DNA from: Senegalia massiliensis
Lineage (GTDB): Bacteria > Bacillota > Clostridia > Tissierellales > SIT17
DNA: 64,000 nt
Reading direction: 5' to 3'
NCBI RefSeq assembly: GCF_900626135.1
Contig: NZ_LR130785.1
Span: forward strand, 436,023 to 500,022
Below, in pieces: positions 16,057 through 26,111 of the stretch; position 1 is the stretch's first letter; every line of letters begins with the position of its first letter. The position numbers and the translations under genes are program-made. The notes under the pieces are model-generated. The model saw only the letters and a list, made by a program, of their open reading frames with translations. It ran no database searches and had not been told where the DNA came from.

Positions 16057-17376
16057 ATGACAAAAAATACTAACAGAGATTCACTTGTTTTAGGACTTGC
16101 TTTATTCGCAATGTTTTTTGGAGCTGGTAATTTAATTTTTCCACCTTCTATTGGAATAAGTGCAGGAGATAGTTGGTTTAGCGCAATGGTTGGATTTTTC
16201 CTAACTGGTATAGGAATGCCACTACTTGGAATTTTAGCTATATCAAAAGCAGGAGGAACTTTAGATAATTTTGCTGGTAAAATTAGTTCAAAGTTTAGTA
16301 AAATATATGGAATAATAATTATAATAATACTAGGTCCAATATTAGGTGTTCCAAGAACAGGGGCTACGACTTATGAAGTAGGTATAAGTCCTATATTTCC
16401 AGATGTAAGCCCAGTTTTAGTTTCTATAATATTCTTTTCTCTTACTTTATTTTTAACAATAAAACCTACAGGTATAATTGATAGAATAGGGAAATTACTC
16501 ACTCCAATATTACTTATAATGTTATTTATAATAATATATAAGGGAATTATAATGCCAATTGGTACTCCAGTTAATACAGGAATTTTAAATCCTTTTTCTA
16601 ATGGATTTACAGAAGGTTATCAGACAATGGATGCATTAGGAGCAACAATTTTTGGAGGAATAATAGTTGGTTCATTAGTGGAGAAAGGATATAAAGATAA
16701 AAAATCTCAATTTAAAGTTACTTTAAAAGCAGGATTAATATCTTCTATGGGGTTAGCTATAGTATATGGAGGGCTTTTATATTTAGGATCAACAGCAAGC
16801 TCTACGTTTTCATTAGAAATGACAAAGACAAGCTTAATAATAGCTATAGTAGGTAATATTTTAGGTGAAATAGGAAAAGTAATATTAGGAATTTGTGTGT
16901 CAGTTGCATGTCTTACTACAGCAGTAGGACTTATTGCTACAGTAGGTAATTTTTTCAGTGAAATTAGTAAAGGAAAAGTAAGTTATAAATTAGTTGTTAT
17001 AATTGCCACAATAATTAGTGGGGTAATAGCTAATTTAGGAGTAGAAAGTATAGTTAAATTTGCAGAACCTATACTTGCAGTAATATATCCAGTAGCAATA
17101 GTATTGATTGTTTTAAACTTATTTGATGATCTAATTAAAAATAAAGTAATATATATTGGTGCAGTATATGGAGCACTTTTAATAAGTACAATTGATGGAA
17201 TAAATTCATTAGGAATAGAGTGGGGATTATTAGATAGTATAATAAATATATTACCACTTTGGGATCAAGGCTTTGGATGGATTATACCTTCTATAATAGG
17301 TATGATAATATCAGTAATTGTTAGTAAATTAAATGTTAATAGTAATTCAAAACGTTATAAATATATAGAAAATTAA
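16057..17376 (+). CDS. brnQ: Branched-chain amino acid : Na+ symporter, BrnQ family
   Basis: The 439-residue protein has about 12 membrane segments. The N-terminal LFAMFFGAGNLIFPP motif is diagnostic of the LIVCS family, which imports Leu, Ile and Val with a cation. I place the start at ATG 16057, six bases after GGGGG; an earlier in-frame ATG at 15997 would add 20 hydrophobic residues without a ribosome site. It is a single gene between terminators. No T-box or leader structure was recognised upstream. Confidence 0.92.
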   Translation: MTKNTNRDSLVLGLALFAMFFGAGNLIFPPSIGISAGDSWFSAMVGFFLTGIGMPLLGILAISKAGGTLDNFAGKISSKFSKIYGIIIIIILGPILGVPRTGATTYEVGISPIFPDVSPVLVSIIFFSLTLFLTIKPTGIIDRIGKLLTPILLIMLFIIIYKGIIMPIGTPVNTGILNPFSNGFTEGYQTMDALGATIFGGIIVGSLVEKGYKDKKSQFKVTLKAGLISSMGLAIVYGGLLYLGSTASSTFSLEMTKTSLIIAIVGNILGEIGKVILGICVSVACLTTAVGLIATVGNFFSEISKGKVSYKLVVIIATIISGVIANLGVESIVKFAEPILAVIYPVAIVLIVLNLFDDLIKNKVIYIGAVYGALLISTIDGINSLGIEWGLLDSIINILPLWDQGFGWIIPSIIGMIISVIVSKLNVNSNSKRYKYIEN

Positions 17377-17406
17377 GAAGTGTCTTATGATGCTTCTTAT
17401 TTTTTA
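17374..17406 (+). terminator. Terminator overlapping the brnQ stop codon
   Basis: TAAGAAG and CTTCTTA enclose a 12-base loop and are followed by TTTTTTATTTT. Confidence 0.75.
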
Positions 17407-17479
17407 TTTTAATTAAAGGATATATTGTTTTTTTTATAGAATATATAAACTAACAATAAAAATATATAGGAGTGTTAAA

Positions 17480-17995
17480 ATGGATAAAGGATATATACAC
17501 ATTTATACTGGAAATGGTAAAGGTAAGACAACAGCAGCGTTAGGACTATCTTTAAGAGCAGTATGTGCAGGAAAAAAAGTATTCTTTGGTCAGTTTGTAA
17601 AAGGTATGAAATATAGTGAAACAAAATCAGTAGAATATTTACCTAATTTTGAAATAGAGCAATTTGGTAGAACTTGTTTTATAGATAAAGAGCCAGAAAA
17701 AGAAGATATAGAATGTGCTAAAGTTGGACTAGAAAAATGTAGAGAAACTCTTGAAAAAGATGATTATGATTTAGTAGTATTAGATGAATTGACTATTGCC
17801 CTATATTATAAATTATTTAGTTTAGAAAAAGTCTTAGAAATGATTGAAAATAAAAATAAAAATATAGAATTAGTTATAACAGGTAGATATGCACCAGATA
17901 AATTAATAGAAATAGCAGATTTGGTAACAGAAATGAAGGAAATAAAACATTACTATAATAATGGTGTGAAGGCTAGAAAAGGTATAGAGAGCTAA
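17480..17995 (+). CDS. cobO: Cob(I)yrinic acid a,c-diamide adenosyltransferase
   Basis: The 171-residue protein is of the CobA/CobO/BtuR type and adenosylates cob(I)alamin or its precursors using ATP. The Walker A motif is near the start (GNGKGKTTAALG, residues 11-22), and DLVVLDELTIAL near residue 100 is the Walker-B-like metal site. Length is normal for the family. The start follows AGGAGTG. No other cobalamin genes lie nearby, suggesting salvage or a scattered pathway. A small P-loop protein of unknown function follows on the same strand. Confidence 0.92.
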   Translation: MDKGYIHIYTGNGKGKTTAALGLSLRAVCAGKKVFFGQFVKGMKYSETKSVEYLPNFEIEQFGRTCFIDKEPEKEDIECAKVGLEKCRETLEKDDYDLVVLDELTIALYYKLFSLEKVLEMIENKNKNIELVITGRYAPDKLIEIADLVTEMKEIKHYYNNGVKARKGIES

Positions 17996-18073
17996 ATTAA
18001 AAAAATATTAAATATAGAGAGTAGTTTTTGAATAGTATATATAAATGCCATAATTTAAATAAGGAGAGATTAG

Positions 18074-18628
18074 ATGATATCTAAATGGATTTATATATTA
18101 ATTGGAGATAATAATACAGGAAAAACTACATTTCAAAAAGAACTACTTAAAATATTATGTGATGAAAATAGGGATTCTAGATTATATTATGGAAAAGAAT
18201 ACAAAATTAATCATCCATATGCATTAAAAAATTCAATAAAATTATTTTTAGGAAATAGAAGTTATCAGGAAAAGAAAAATAGTGACATAGATACAGTAGA
18301 AGATTACTTTGAAAGTATATTTATTCCATCAGATATATGTATACTATCGTCACATCTAAATAAAGATGATATACAAAATATTATAAAATTAGGTAAAGAA
18401 CAATTTTATAATATAGGAGGAGTATTTTTTACTAATTCTATAGAAAAACAACCAGATAAGAATAAGGAAATATCACAATTAGATTGGGATGAAAAATTTA
18501 TTATTAATAATAAATTAATTAATGAAAATATAAATGATGAACAATTTAAAATTAAAGTAGATAGTCAAATTAGAATATTATCACGTGAATTTTCACAAAT
18601 GTTAATCAATAGAATGATTGTACAGTAA
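18074..18628 (+). CDS. Small P-loop protein of unknown function
   Basis: The 184-residue protein has one clear motif: Walker [10 protein letters not shown] (residues 11-19), right after a beta strand [15 protein letters not shown] near residue 92 could be a Walker B strand but lacks the usual acids at its end. The rest is polar and very AT-rich. It has no recognised family and may be a small kinase or an ATPase tied to the neighbouring adenosyltransferase. The start follows AAGGAGAG. Spacing of 78 bases from cobO suggests a shared transcript. Confidence 0.6.
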   Translation: MISKWIYILIGDNNTGKTTFQKELLKILCDENRDSRLYYGKEYKINHPYALKNSIKLFLGNRSYQEKKNSDIDTVEDYFESIFIPSDICILSSHLNKDDIQNIIKLGKEQFYNIGGVFFTNSIEKQPDKNKEISQLDWDEKFIINNKLINENINDEQFKIKVDSQIRILSREFSQMLINRMIVQ

Positions 18629-18695
18629 ATTAATCAATATAAAACTATTTTATTGGGTAATAATATCATTAGAATATAAAATAGGACGTGATAAT

Positions 18696-20693
18696 TTGAA
18701 TGAAAAGAATACAAATAGATTAATAGATGAAAAAAGCCCATATCTTTTACAACATGCTTATAACCCTGTGGATTGGTATCCATGGGGTGAAGAAGCATTT
18801 GAAAAGGCTAAAATGGAAGATAAGCCTATATTTTTATCAATAGGTTATAGCACATGTCATTGGTGTCATGTAATGGGAAGAGAAAGTTTTGAAGATGAAG
18901 AAGTAGCTGAGCTTTTAAATGAGTACTTTGTACCTATAAAAGTAGATAGAGAAGAAAGACCAGACTTAGATAATATTTATATGACAATAACACAAGCAAT
19001 GACAGGTCAGGGTGGTTGGCCTATGAATGTATTTTTAACACCTGATAAAAAGCCAATTTATGCAGGGACTTATTTTCCAAAACGTTCTATATTAGACAGA
19101 GTAGGACTTATGGATATATTATATAATATAAATAAAGCATGGAAAGAAAAAAGAGAGGACATAGTAGAAAATAGTGAAGATATAATACAAAAATTAAATA
19201 ATATTCAAAGTTCAAGTAATGAAGAACTGGGTAAAGAAGTTTTAGAGGATGTATTTAATGAGAGAAAGGAAGACTTTGATCCTAAATATGGAGGTTTTGG
19301 AACTAGACCTAAATTTCCTATGCCTCATAATTTAATATTTTTAATACGTTTTTATAAAGAAAGTAATGATGAAAAAGCATTAGAAATGATAGAAAAAACA
19401 TTAGATGGAATGTATAAAGGTGGGATATTTGACCACATAGGATTTGGATTTTCTAGATATTCAGTAGATGAAAAATGGTTAGTTCCTCATTTTGAAAAGA
19501 TGCTATATGATAATGCACTTTTAGCTTACTGCTATTTAGAAGGTTATCAGGTAACAGGTGAGGAATTGTATAAAGAAGTAGCAGAAAAAATATTTACTTA
19601 TATAATTCGTGATATGACTTCAGATAAAGGAGGGTTTTATTCAGCAGAAGATGCAGATAGTGAAGGTGTAGAAGGTAAGTTTTATGTTTGGACTAAAGAT
19701 GAAATAAAAGATATTTTAGGAGATGAAGCAGGTGAGGTAGTTTGTAATTATTTTGATATAACAGCCACAGGAAATTTTGAAGGCAAAAATATACCAAATC
19801 TCATAAAACATGATTTAAATTTTATAAAAAAATCTCCTGATTTAATAAACCGAGTACACGCATATGCTGATATGCTATTTTATACAAGGGAAAATAGAAT
19901 AAAACCTCACAAAGATGATAAGATACTTACTTCCTGGAATGGACTTATGATAGCAGCATTTGCATATGGTGGTAGAATATTAAATAAACCTCTATTTATA
20001 AACCGAGCGAAAGAAAGTATAGAATTCATATATGAAAATTTATTTGATGAAAATGGAAGATTACTTGCAAGATATCGTGATGGAGAAGCAAGGTATAAAG
20101 GATATTTAGAAGATTATACATTCTTAACTTGGGGATTGATTGAAATTTATGAGGCTACATTTGATGATATTTATTTAGAAAGAGCAAAAAAATTAATGAA
20201 TGATACTTTTAGATTATTTTGGGATAATGAAAATGGAGGATTCTTCATAAATGGTCATGATGCAGAAGAATTAGTATTAAGACCAAAAGAAATATATGAT
20301 GGAGCAATACCTTCAGGCAATTCAGTAGCTGCTTTTAATATAATAAAATTATCTAAAATGTTAGAAGATGAGTCCTATAAAGAAAAATACACTCAAATGT
20401 TAAAGTCATTTAGTAGTACTATAAAAAATATGCCACATGCTCATTCATTCTTTTTGCTTAGTTATATGGAGTATATAAAAAATGGTAAAAATATAGTCAT
20501 AGCTTATGAAAAAGAAGATGATTTATTTCATGATATAATTAAAGAGATAAATAGTATATATTTACCTTTTACTACAGTAGTTAAAGGTAAAAGAGATCTT
20601 AAAGATAATAAAACAACTGTTTATATTTGTGAAAATTATAGTTGTAATATGCCTATAAATAATTTAGAAGACTTTAAAAAGGCATTAAAATAA
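18696..20693 (+). CDS. YyaL/DUF255 thioredoxin-domain protein
   Basis: A protein of about 666 residues with an N-terminal thioredoxin-like domain ([18 protein letters not shown], then STCHWCHVM with Cys 54 and Cys 57, then [12 protein letters not shown]) followed by an (alpha/alpha)6 glycosidase-like barrel (residues 200-640). It belongs to the family that includes human SPATA20; its reaction is not established. The start is uncertain: a TTG at 18696 gives [15 protein letters not shown], where the family alignment begins, while an ATG at 18618 would add 26 residues and overlap the previous gene. The gloA gene follows after 16 bases. Confidence 0.88.
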   Translation: MNEKNTNRLIDEKSPYLLQHAYNPVDWYPWGEEAFEKAKMEDKPIFLSIGYSTCHWCHVMGRESFEDEEVAELLNEYFVPIKVDREERPDLDNIYMTITQAMTGQGGWPMNVFLTPDKKPIYAGTYFPKRSILDRVGLMDILYNINKAWKEKREDIVENSEDIIQKLNNIQSSSNEELGKEVLEDVFNERKEDFDPKYGGFGTRPKFPMPHNLIFLIRFYKESNDEKALEMIEKTLDGMYKGGIFDHIGFGFSRYSVDEKWLVPHFEKMLYDNALLAYCYLEGYQVTGEELYKEVAEKIFTYIIRDMTSDKGGFYSAEDADSEGVEGKFYVWTKDEIKDILGDEAGEVVCNYFDITATGNFEGKNIPNLIKHDLNFIKKSPDLINRVHAYADMLFYTRENRIKPHKDDKILTSWNGLMIAAFAYGGRILNKPLFINRAKESIEFIYENLFDENGRLLARYRDGEARYKGYLEDYTFLTWGLIEIYEATFDDIYLERAKKLMNDTFRLFWDNENGGFFINGHDAEELVLRPKEIYDGAIPSGNSVAAFNIIKLSKMLEDESYKEKYTQMLKSFSSTIKNMPHAHSFFLLSYMEYIKNGKNIVIAYEKEDDLFHDIIKEINSIYLPFTTVVKGKRDLKDNKTTVYICENYSCNMPINNLEDFKKALK

Positions 20694-20709
20694 AGGAGGA
20701 TAAAAGTAA

Positions 20710-21090
20710 ATGGATTACAAAATGTTACACACTTGTTTAAGAGTTATGAATTTAGATAAGTCATTAAAATTTTACAAAGAAGCTTTAGGGTTTAAAGAAA
20801 CTGGGAGAAAGGATTTTCCTGAATATGAATTTACCTTAGTATTTTTAACAGATTCAACAGGTAATTATGAGATAGAGTTAACTTATAATTATAATCCAGA
20901 TAAGCCATATGAAATAGGAAATGGTTTTGCACATATAGCAGTATCTGTATCTGATTTAGAATCTTCTAGAGAAAGACATAAAGATATGGGTTACAAAGTA
21001 ACAGATCTTATGGGACTTCCAGGAAGTAAGCCAAAATATTATTTTGTAACAGATCCAGATGGATATGATGTAGAAGTAATAAGAGCATAA
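20710..21090 (+). CDS. gloA: Lactoylglutathione lyase / glyoxalase I family protein
   Basis: The 126-residue protein has two beta-alpha-beta-beta-beta modules of the glyoxalase fold. Likely metal ligands are His 7 in MLHTCLRV, Glu in YEIELTYN, His in GFAHIAVSV, and Glu in YDVEVIRA. Glyoxalase I isomerises the hemithioacetal of methylglyoxal and a thiol; the residue set fits the GloA group. A clear AAAGGAGG ribosome site precedes it. It follows the YyaL-like gene by 16 bases and is probably in the same operon. Confidence 0.88.
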   Translation: MDYKMLHTCLRVMNLDKSLKFYKEALGFKETGRKDFPEYEFTLVFLTDSTGNYEIELTYNYNPDKPYEIGNGFAHIAVSVSDLESSRERHKDMGYKVTDLMGLPGSKPKYYFVTDPDGYDVEVIRA

Positions 21091-21171
21091 TAATGATATA
21101 AAGTTGTAATGGATTGCATATAAATTATGGTGTATAATTATATAAGAAATAAAGTTAAAGGAGCACAAATT

Positions 21172-21765
21172 ATGCAAAAATATTATTTATATGTAGTCCT
21201 TACAAGTCCTCATACAGCTATTTCAAAATTAATAAAACTATTTAAAAATGATAATTATACTCATGCTTCAATTTCGCTAGATAAAGATTTAAACAACATG
21301 TATAGTTTTAGTAGAAAAAAGGCATATAATCCATTTATAGGAGTATTTAAACATGAAAAATTTGATAAAGGAATTTATAAATTTCATAGAGAATTACCAG
21401 GTAGAGTAATGGAAATAGAAGTAACAAAGGAACAATATGAAGATGCAATAAAATTATTACATCAATTTACATATAATAGTGAAGTATATAAATATAATTA
21501 TAAAGGACTCTTATATATGCTTTTAAACAAAGAAATTTTATCAGAAGACAGATTTTTATGTTCAGAATTTGTATATTACATATTAAATGAAAGTTATATT
21601 GTTGATTTAAATATATCTAGGAATTTAGTAAGACCTGAAAATTTATTAGATATAGAAAGTGAAATAGTGTATGAAGGAAATTTAAAGGAAATGTATCCAG
21701 CACATAGTATTAAAAGTATGACGTTTAATTATATAAAAAATAAAATAGGAATGAAAGTATCATAA
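21172..21765 (+). CDS. Permuted papain-like amidase/peptidase (YiiX/NlpC-like)
   Basis: The 197-residue protein shows the catalytic layout of circularly permuted papain-fold enzymes: a His in YTHASISLD near residue 30 and a Cys in FLCSEFVYYIL near residue 143. Family members cleave amide or thioester bonds in cell wall or lipid substrates, and this one has no signal peptide. The start follows AAAGGAG; an ATG at 21127 would lie before that site. It is convergent with uppP across a shared terminator. The exact substrate is unknown. Confidence 0.7.
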   Translation: MQKYYLYVVLTSPHTAISKLIKLFKNDNYTHASISLDKDLNNMYSFSRKKAYNPFIGVFKHEKFDKGIYKFHRELPGRVMEIEVTKEQYEDAIKLLHQFTYNSEVYKYNYKGLLYMLLNKEILSEDRFLCSEFVYYILNESYIVDLNISRNLVRPENLLDIESEIVYEGNLKEMYPAHSIKSMTFNYIKNKIGMKVS

Positions 21766-21770
21766 ATAAA

Positions 21771-21800
21771 AAGCAAGCTCAATTTTGAGCTTGCTTTTAT
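21771..21800. terminator. Strong bidirectional terminator
   Basis: The 12-base arms AAGCAAGCTCAA and TTGAGCTTGCTT have a 2-base loop, with an A-rich flank on the left and TTTTATTTA on the right. It is shared with convergent uppP. Confidence 0.9.
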
Positions 21801-22625
21801 TTATCCAAAAAATACGAAATATCCAATTACAAGAATTCCAAGTACTATTCTATACCAACCAAATGCTTTGAAGTCATTATTTTTAATATATGAAAGTAAG
21901 AATTTAATAGATATAATTGAAACAATGAATGCTACAACCATACCAAATATAAGTATTATAAATTCTTCCATTGAAAAATCAAAGCCAAATTTAACTAGTT
22001 TTAATGCACTTGCTCCAAACATTACTGGAATAGATAAAAAGAATGAGTATTCAGCAGCAATATATCTAGATGTACCAAGTATAATTGCACCTATAATAGT
22101 AGCACCTGAACGAGATGTACCTGGAATAAGTGCTAAAACTTGAAACATTCCTATTAGAAATGCAGTTAAATAACTTAAGTCATTGAAACTTCTAATTTTA
22201 CCTGTTCTTCCTTTATTCATATTTTCAACTATTATAAATAATATACCATAGAATATTAGCATTATAGCTACAGTTTGATAATTATATAAATGTTCGTTTA
22301 ACCAATCATCAAAAAGAAGTCCAAGAACTGCTGCAGGAAGAACTCCCACTACTACTTTAAACCATATTGACATTGTATCCATTTTTTCTTTCTTAGTCTT
22401 TTTAGGAGAAAAAGGATTTAATTTATGGAAAAATAAAATTACTACAGCCATAATAGCACCTAATTGTATTACTACAAAGAACATTTCTTTAAATGCATCA
22501 GAGTAATTTAATTTTATAAATTCTTCAACTAAAATCATATGACCTGTACTACTTACAGGAAGCCATTCAGTAATTCCCTCAACTATCCCAAGAATTAAAG
22601 TTTTAAATAATTCTATTAAAAACAT
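21801..22625 (-). CDS. uppP: Undecaprenyl-diphosphate phosphatase
   Basis: The 274-residue membrane enzyme of the BacA/UppP family recycles the lipid carrier of cell wall synthesis by removing one phosphate; its level affects bacitracin resistance. Signatures are [14 protein letters not shown] (residues 15-28) and [10 protein letters not shown] near residue 163. The start is the ATG at 22625, after AGGGGTG; a GTG at 22634 is part of that ribosome site. It is divergent from the MacB-type ABC/two-component module, with repeated TGTAAG boxes in the spacer. Confidence 0.95.
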   Translation of the reverse strand: MFLIELFKTLILGIVEGITEWLPVSSTGHMILVEEFIKLNYSDAFKEMFFVVIQLGAIMAVVILFFHKLNPFSPKKTKKEKMDTMSIWFKVVVGVLPAAVLGLLFDDWLNEHLYNYQTVAIMLIFYGILFIIVENMNKGRTGKIRSFNDLSYLTAFLIGMFQVLALIPGTSRSGATIIGAIILGTSRYIAAEYSFFLSIPVMFGASALKLVKFGFDFSMEEFIILIFGMVVAFIVSIISIKFLLSYIKNNDFKAFGWYRIVLGILVIGYFVFFG

Positions 22626-22713
22626 TTTTTTCACCCCTATAATTTATGTATTACTTCTTATATATTAATATTCTTTTCTATTTATTGCAAGAATAAAAGT
22701 TTAAATATTTTCT

Positions 22714-22755
22714 TAACTTACAAAACTGTAAGATAAAAAGCATTATTGTAAGTTA
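22714..22755. promoter_or_regulatory. Inverted TAACTTACAA repeats upstream of the ABC module
   Basis: TAACTTACAA (22714-22723) and TTGTAAGTTA (22746-22755) are exact 10-base inverted repeats, and a further TGTAAG at 22727-22732 forms CTTACA-N4-TGTAAG with the first arm. These three half-sites are a candidate operator for the response regulator encoded at 26112. Confidence 0.5.
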
Positions 22756-22827
22756 GGAGTTATGGTTTAAAGTTTAAACTAAAAGTATAATAGATTTATA
22801 AAGATAAAAGAAAGTGAGGAAAATTTA

Positions 22828-23514
22828 ATGGAGATATTAAAAGTAGAAAAATTAAATAAGACATATATTACAGGAGATACAAAAGTGGAAGCTTTAAAAG
22901 ATATTGATTTATCTATAAATAAAGGAGAATTTGTATCCATAGTTGGTGCTTCAGGTTCAGGTAAATCTACCTTATTACATTTATTAGGAGGACTAGATAG
23001 ACCTACTAGTGGGAAAGTAATAATTGATGGAGAAGATATTTACAATTATAAAGAAGAAAAATTAGCTATATTTAGAAGAAGAAAAGTAGGCTTTATATTT
23101 CAATTCTTTAATCTAATACCTATATTAAATGTAGAGGAAAATATTGCACTTCCTGAATTATTAGATAATGAAAAAGTAAGTAGAGATTATTTAGATGAAT
23201 TAATTTCTTTGCTTGGAATGAAAGATAGAAGAAATCATCTTCCATCAGAACTATCAGGAGGGCAACAACAAAGAGTAGCTATAGGGAGAGCATTATTTAA
23301 TAAACCTTCAATAATACTTGCAGATGAACCTACAGGAAATTTAGATAGTGTTACATCAAAAGAAGTAATAGAATTGTTAAAATTTACTGCAAAAAAATAT
23401 AATCAAACATTGATACTTATAACACATGAATTGAATATTGCACAAATGGCAGACAGAGTTATAACACTTAAAGATGGAGATATAGTATCAGATGAATATT
23501 TGAAAGTAGAATAG
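22828..23514 (+). CDS. ABC transporter ATP-binding protein, MacB/LolD type
   Basis: The 228-residue nucleotide-binding protein has Walker A GASGSGKST near residue 41, the Q-loop in IFQFFNLIP, signature LSGGQQQR and Walker B IILADEPTGNLD. It pairs with the large FtsX-type permease encoded 10 bases downstream. Such pairs act in mechanotransmission or peptide sensing/export rather than classical transport. The response regulator and kinase genes that follow complete a typical Firmicute sensing and resistance module, comparable to Vex/Vnc-type clusters. Ribosome site GTGAGG. Confidence 0.92.
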   Translation: MEILKVEKLNKTYITGDTKVEALKDIDLSINKGEFVSIVGASGSGKSTLLHLLGGLDRPTSGKVIIDGEDIYNYKEEKLAIFRRRKVGFIFQFFNLIPILNVEENIALPELLDNEKVSRDYLDELISLLGMKDRRNHLPSELSGGQQQRVAIGRALFNKPSIILADEPTGNLDSVTSKEVIELLKFTAKKYNQTLILITHELNIAQMADRVITLKDGDIVSDEYLKVE

Positions 23515-23524
23515 AGGTGATGAA

Positions 23525-26053
23525 ATGATTACAAATTATAAAGGAATTACAAAAAGATATTTAAAGAGTAATAAAAAAAGAGCAATACTTACAATAGTTG
23601 GGATAATACTCTCTGTTTCATTAATTTCATCTATAGGATTATTTTTTAAAGGGTTACAAGAATCTCAAGTTGAAGCTGCAAAAAATCTTTATGGATCAGC
23701 TCATTTACAATATGAAAATCCTGATAATGAAGATATAGACAAAATACAAAACAATCCTAAAGTAGGTAAAAGTGGCTTATATACAATAGAGTCAGAGTTT
23801 ATGATAGATGAAAAAATAAATGTTATGAAATTATTAGCTACAGATGAAGCATTAGAACTACTACCTGCTAAAATTGAAAAGGGTAGTTATCCAGAAAAAG
23901 AAAATGAAGTAGCTTTAGAAGGATGGTTACTTAAGTATATAGAGCCTGATGCTGATATTGGTGGTATTATTGATATAAATGGAGAAAGCTATAGGTTAGT
24001 TGGAATTTTAGAAGATAGTGTATCTAATCAAATGAATTTAAATAGTTCAATATTAACAAAGGGAAATGTATCAAATCAAAGTAACAAAGTTTTATTAGTA
24101 GAAATTAGTGAAAAAGCAAATTTAAAAAAGGCAGTAGACGAATTAAGTGATGTTGCACCAATGACAGTAGTTAAAAATAATTATCTGCTTTCATTACAGG
24201 GAGCAGGAGATGTAAATGATTTGGTAGGGTTATATATGGTATTATCTGTAATTATAGGTATAGTAGTAATATCAACTATAGCAGTAATATATAATTCATT
24301 TCAAATATCTGTAGTAGAAAGAATAAAGGAATTTGGTTTACTTCGTGCAGTAGGAACAACTCCCAAGCAAATAAGGAAAATAATAGTTAGGGAAGCTACA
24401 TTACTATCATCAATAGGTGTTCCTATAGGACTTTTATTTGGAGTAATAGCAATATACTGTATAGATTTAGTTTTTAAATTCATAGGTGGGGAAAACTTAG
24501 ATTTCATAAAGCTTTCTATTTCACCAATGGTTTTAATAATTAGTGGTGTTATTGGTATAGTATCTATATATGTATCAGCATTGTTACCAGCTATATTTGC
24601 TGGACGTATATCACCTTTACTTGCTATAAGTAATAGAAAATCTATTAAAAAAGAAAAAATTAAAAGAAAAAGAGGTATATTAAGTAAATTATTTAAAGGT
24701 ATATTAGGCTTTGAAGGAGAACTTGCATATAAAAATATTAAGAGAAATAAAAAGAGATATAGAGTAACAGTATTTTCAATAGTAATATCAGTAGTATTAT
24801 TTATATCTTTTTCGTCATTTGTAGATATGGCAGATACAGTAACGGATAATCCTACAGAATCCGATAATGTTCATTTCTCTATAGTTAGAGATACAGCAGG
24901 GTTTGATAATGGAGAATCTATAGGAGAGGATATAATAAAAGAAATAAAAAATATGCCTTCGGTAAAAACAGTATATGAAGCATATAATGACTATGCTTTT
25001 GAATTTGAAATAGACAAGGATAGTCAAATTGGTAAAGTTAAAGAAATAAGTGAAGGAATTGCAAAAGTGGGTGGAGAAAAGATTTATAATGAATCTGAAA
25101 ACCACCAGAAAATTAAAATAGATGGTAATATAAATATATACGATGAAAATGCATTAGAAGTATCAAAGAAATATTTAAAATCAGGAGATATAGATATAGA
25201 AGAGATAAACGATAAAAATGGAGTAATATTTATAGCAGATAATAGAATTTATAATTATGAAACAGAAAATTCATATTATGGACCTATAGCAGATATAGAA
25301 TCTGGCGATAAATTAAAAGTATTAAATAGAAAATATTCATTAGAAGATGAGGAAAAATTAGAAAGCATAGATAAAGAGCTAAAAGTAATGGCTGTTGCAA
25401 AAGAAAATATATTTAGATTTAGAGGTAGTGGTGGTGAAGGAGGATTAAAAATAATAACATCGAAAGAGGTAGCAGAAGATTTATTAGATAAAGATTCTAT
25501 AAAACCTATAAATTTAAATATTGTATTAAATGATGAAACAAGCGAAAAATCAGTAGTTACAGAGTTAGAAAAAATAATAAATGATGATCCAAACTTAAGA
25601 GTTATAAATCATATAGAAAATAATAGACAATCAAAAGCATCTAATTTAATAGTAAAAATACTCTTATATGGTTTTGTAGTAGTGGTTTCACTTATAGGTA
25701 GTGTAAATATAATAAATACACTTACAACAAATATTCTTTTAAGAAAGAGAGAATTTGCAACACTTAGATCTATTGGGCTTACTCATAAAGGACTTAAAAA
25801 AATGGTGGTTTTAGAAGGAATATTATATGGAGTAATGGGTTTAATATATGGTTCTATAATAGGCTCGATTCTTTCATTTGTCATGTATAGAGGAATGGGA
25901 AGTGTAAGGGAAATGCAATTCTGGAATATACCATGGAATACTATAGGCATAGCAACAATTGCCATTGTAGTAATAGGATTTCTTTCTGTACAATATCCAT
26001 TATCTAAAATAAAGCGTGATAATTTAATTGAAACAATAAAAGGTGACTATTAA
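23525..26053 (+). CDS. ABC transporter permease with two FtsX domains
   Basis: The 842-residue protein has a first membrane segment at about 20-42, an extracytoplasmic region, a three-segment FtsX domain (about 235-385, with ERIKEFGLLRAVGTTPKQ), then a second copy: a segment near 415, a large extracytoplasmic domain (about 430-715) and a C-terminal FtsX domain containing RKREFATLRSIGLTHKGLKK. This is the size and layout of large MacB/Vex-type permeases. Extracytoplasmic loops probably recognise a peptide or lipid ligand. It is co-transcribed with the ATPase and ends at a strong terminator, with the two-component genes following. Confidence 0.9.
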   Translation: MITNYKGITKRYLKSNKKRAILTIVGIILSVSLISSIGLFFKGLQESQVEAAKNLYGSAHLQYENPDNEDIDKIQNNPKVGKSGLYTIESEFMIDEKINVMKLLATDEALELLPAKIEKGSYPEKENEVALEGWLLKYIEPDADIGGIIDINGESYRLVGILEDSVSNQMNLNSSILTKGNVSNQSNKVLLVEISEKANLKKAVDELSDVAPMTVVKNNYLLSLQGAGDVNDLVGLYMVLSVIIGIVVISTIAVIYNSFQISVVERIKEFGLLRAVGTTPKQIRKIIVREATLLSSIGVPIGLLFGVIAIYCIDLVFKFIGGENLDFIKLSISPMVLIISGVIGIVSIYVSALLPAIFAGRISPLLAISNRKSIKKEKIKRKRGILSKLFKGILGFEGELAYKNIKRNKKRYRVTVFSIVISVVLFISFSSFVDMADTVTDNPTESDNVHFSIVRDTAGFDNGESIGEDIIKEIKNMPSVKTVYEAYNDYAFEFEIDKDSQIGKVKEISEGIAKVGGEKIYNESENHQKIKIDGNINIYDENALEVSKKYLKSGDIDIEEINDKNGVIFIADNRIYNYETENSYYGPIADIESGDKLKVLNRKYSLEDEEKLESIDKELKVMAVAKENIFRFRGSGGEGGLKIITSKEVAEDLLDKDSIKPINLNIVLNDETSEKSVVTELEKIINDDPNLRVINHIENNRQSKASNLIVKILLYGFVVVVSLIGSVNIINTLTTNILLRKREFATLRSIGLTHKGLKKMVVLEGILYGVMGLIYGSIIGSILSFVMYRGMGSVREMQFWNIPWNTIGIATIAIVVIGFLSVQYPLSKIKRDNLIETIKGDY

Positions 26054-26079
26054 AGAGATGATAAATATCATCTCTTTTT
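26052..26079 (+). terminator. Terminator after the FtsX-type permease
   Basis: The 12-base arms AAAGAGATGATA and TATCATCTCTTT have a 2-base loop and a T run. It separates the transporter genes from the two-component genes, so these may be only partly co-transcribed. Confidence 0.8.
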
Positions 26080-26111
26080 GTTATAATATAAAGTAATAAA
26101 GAGGTGATAAG

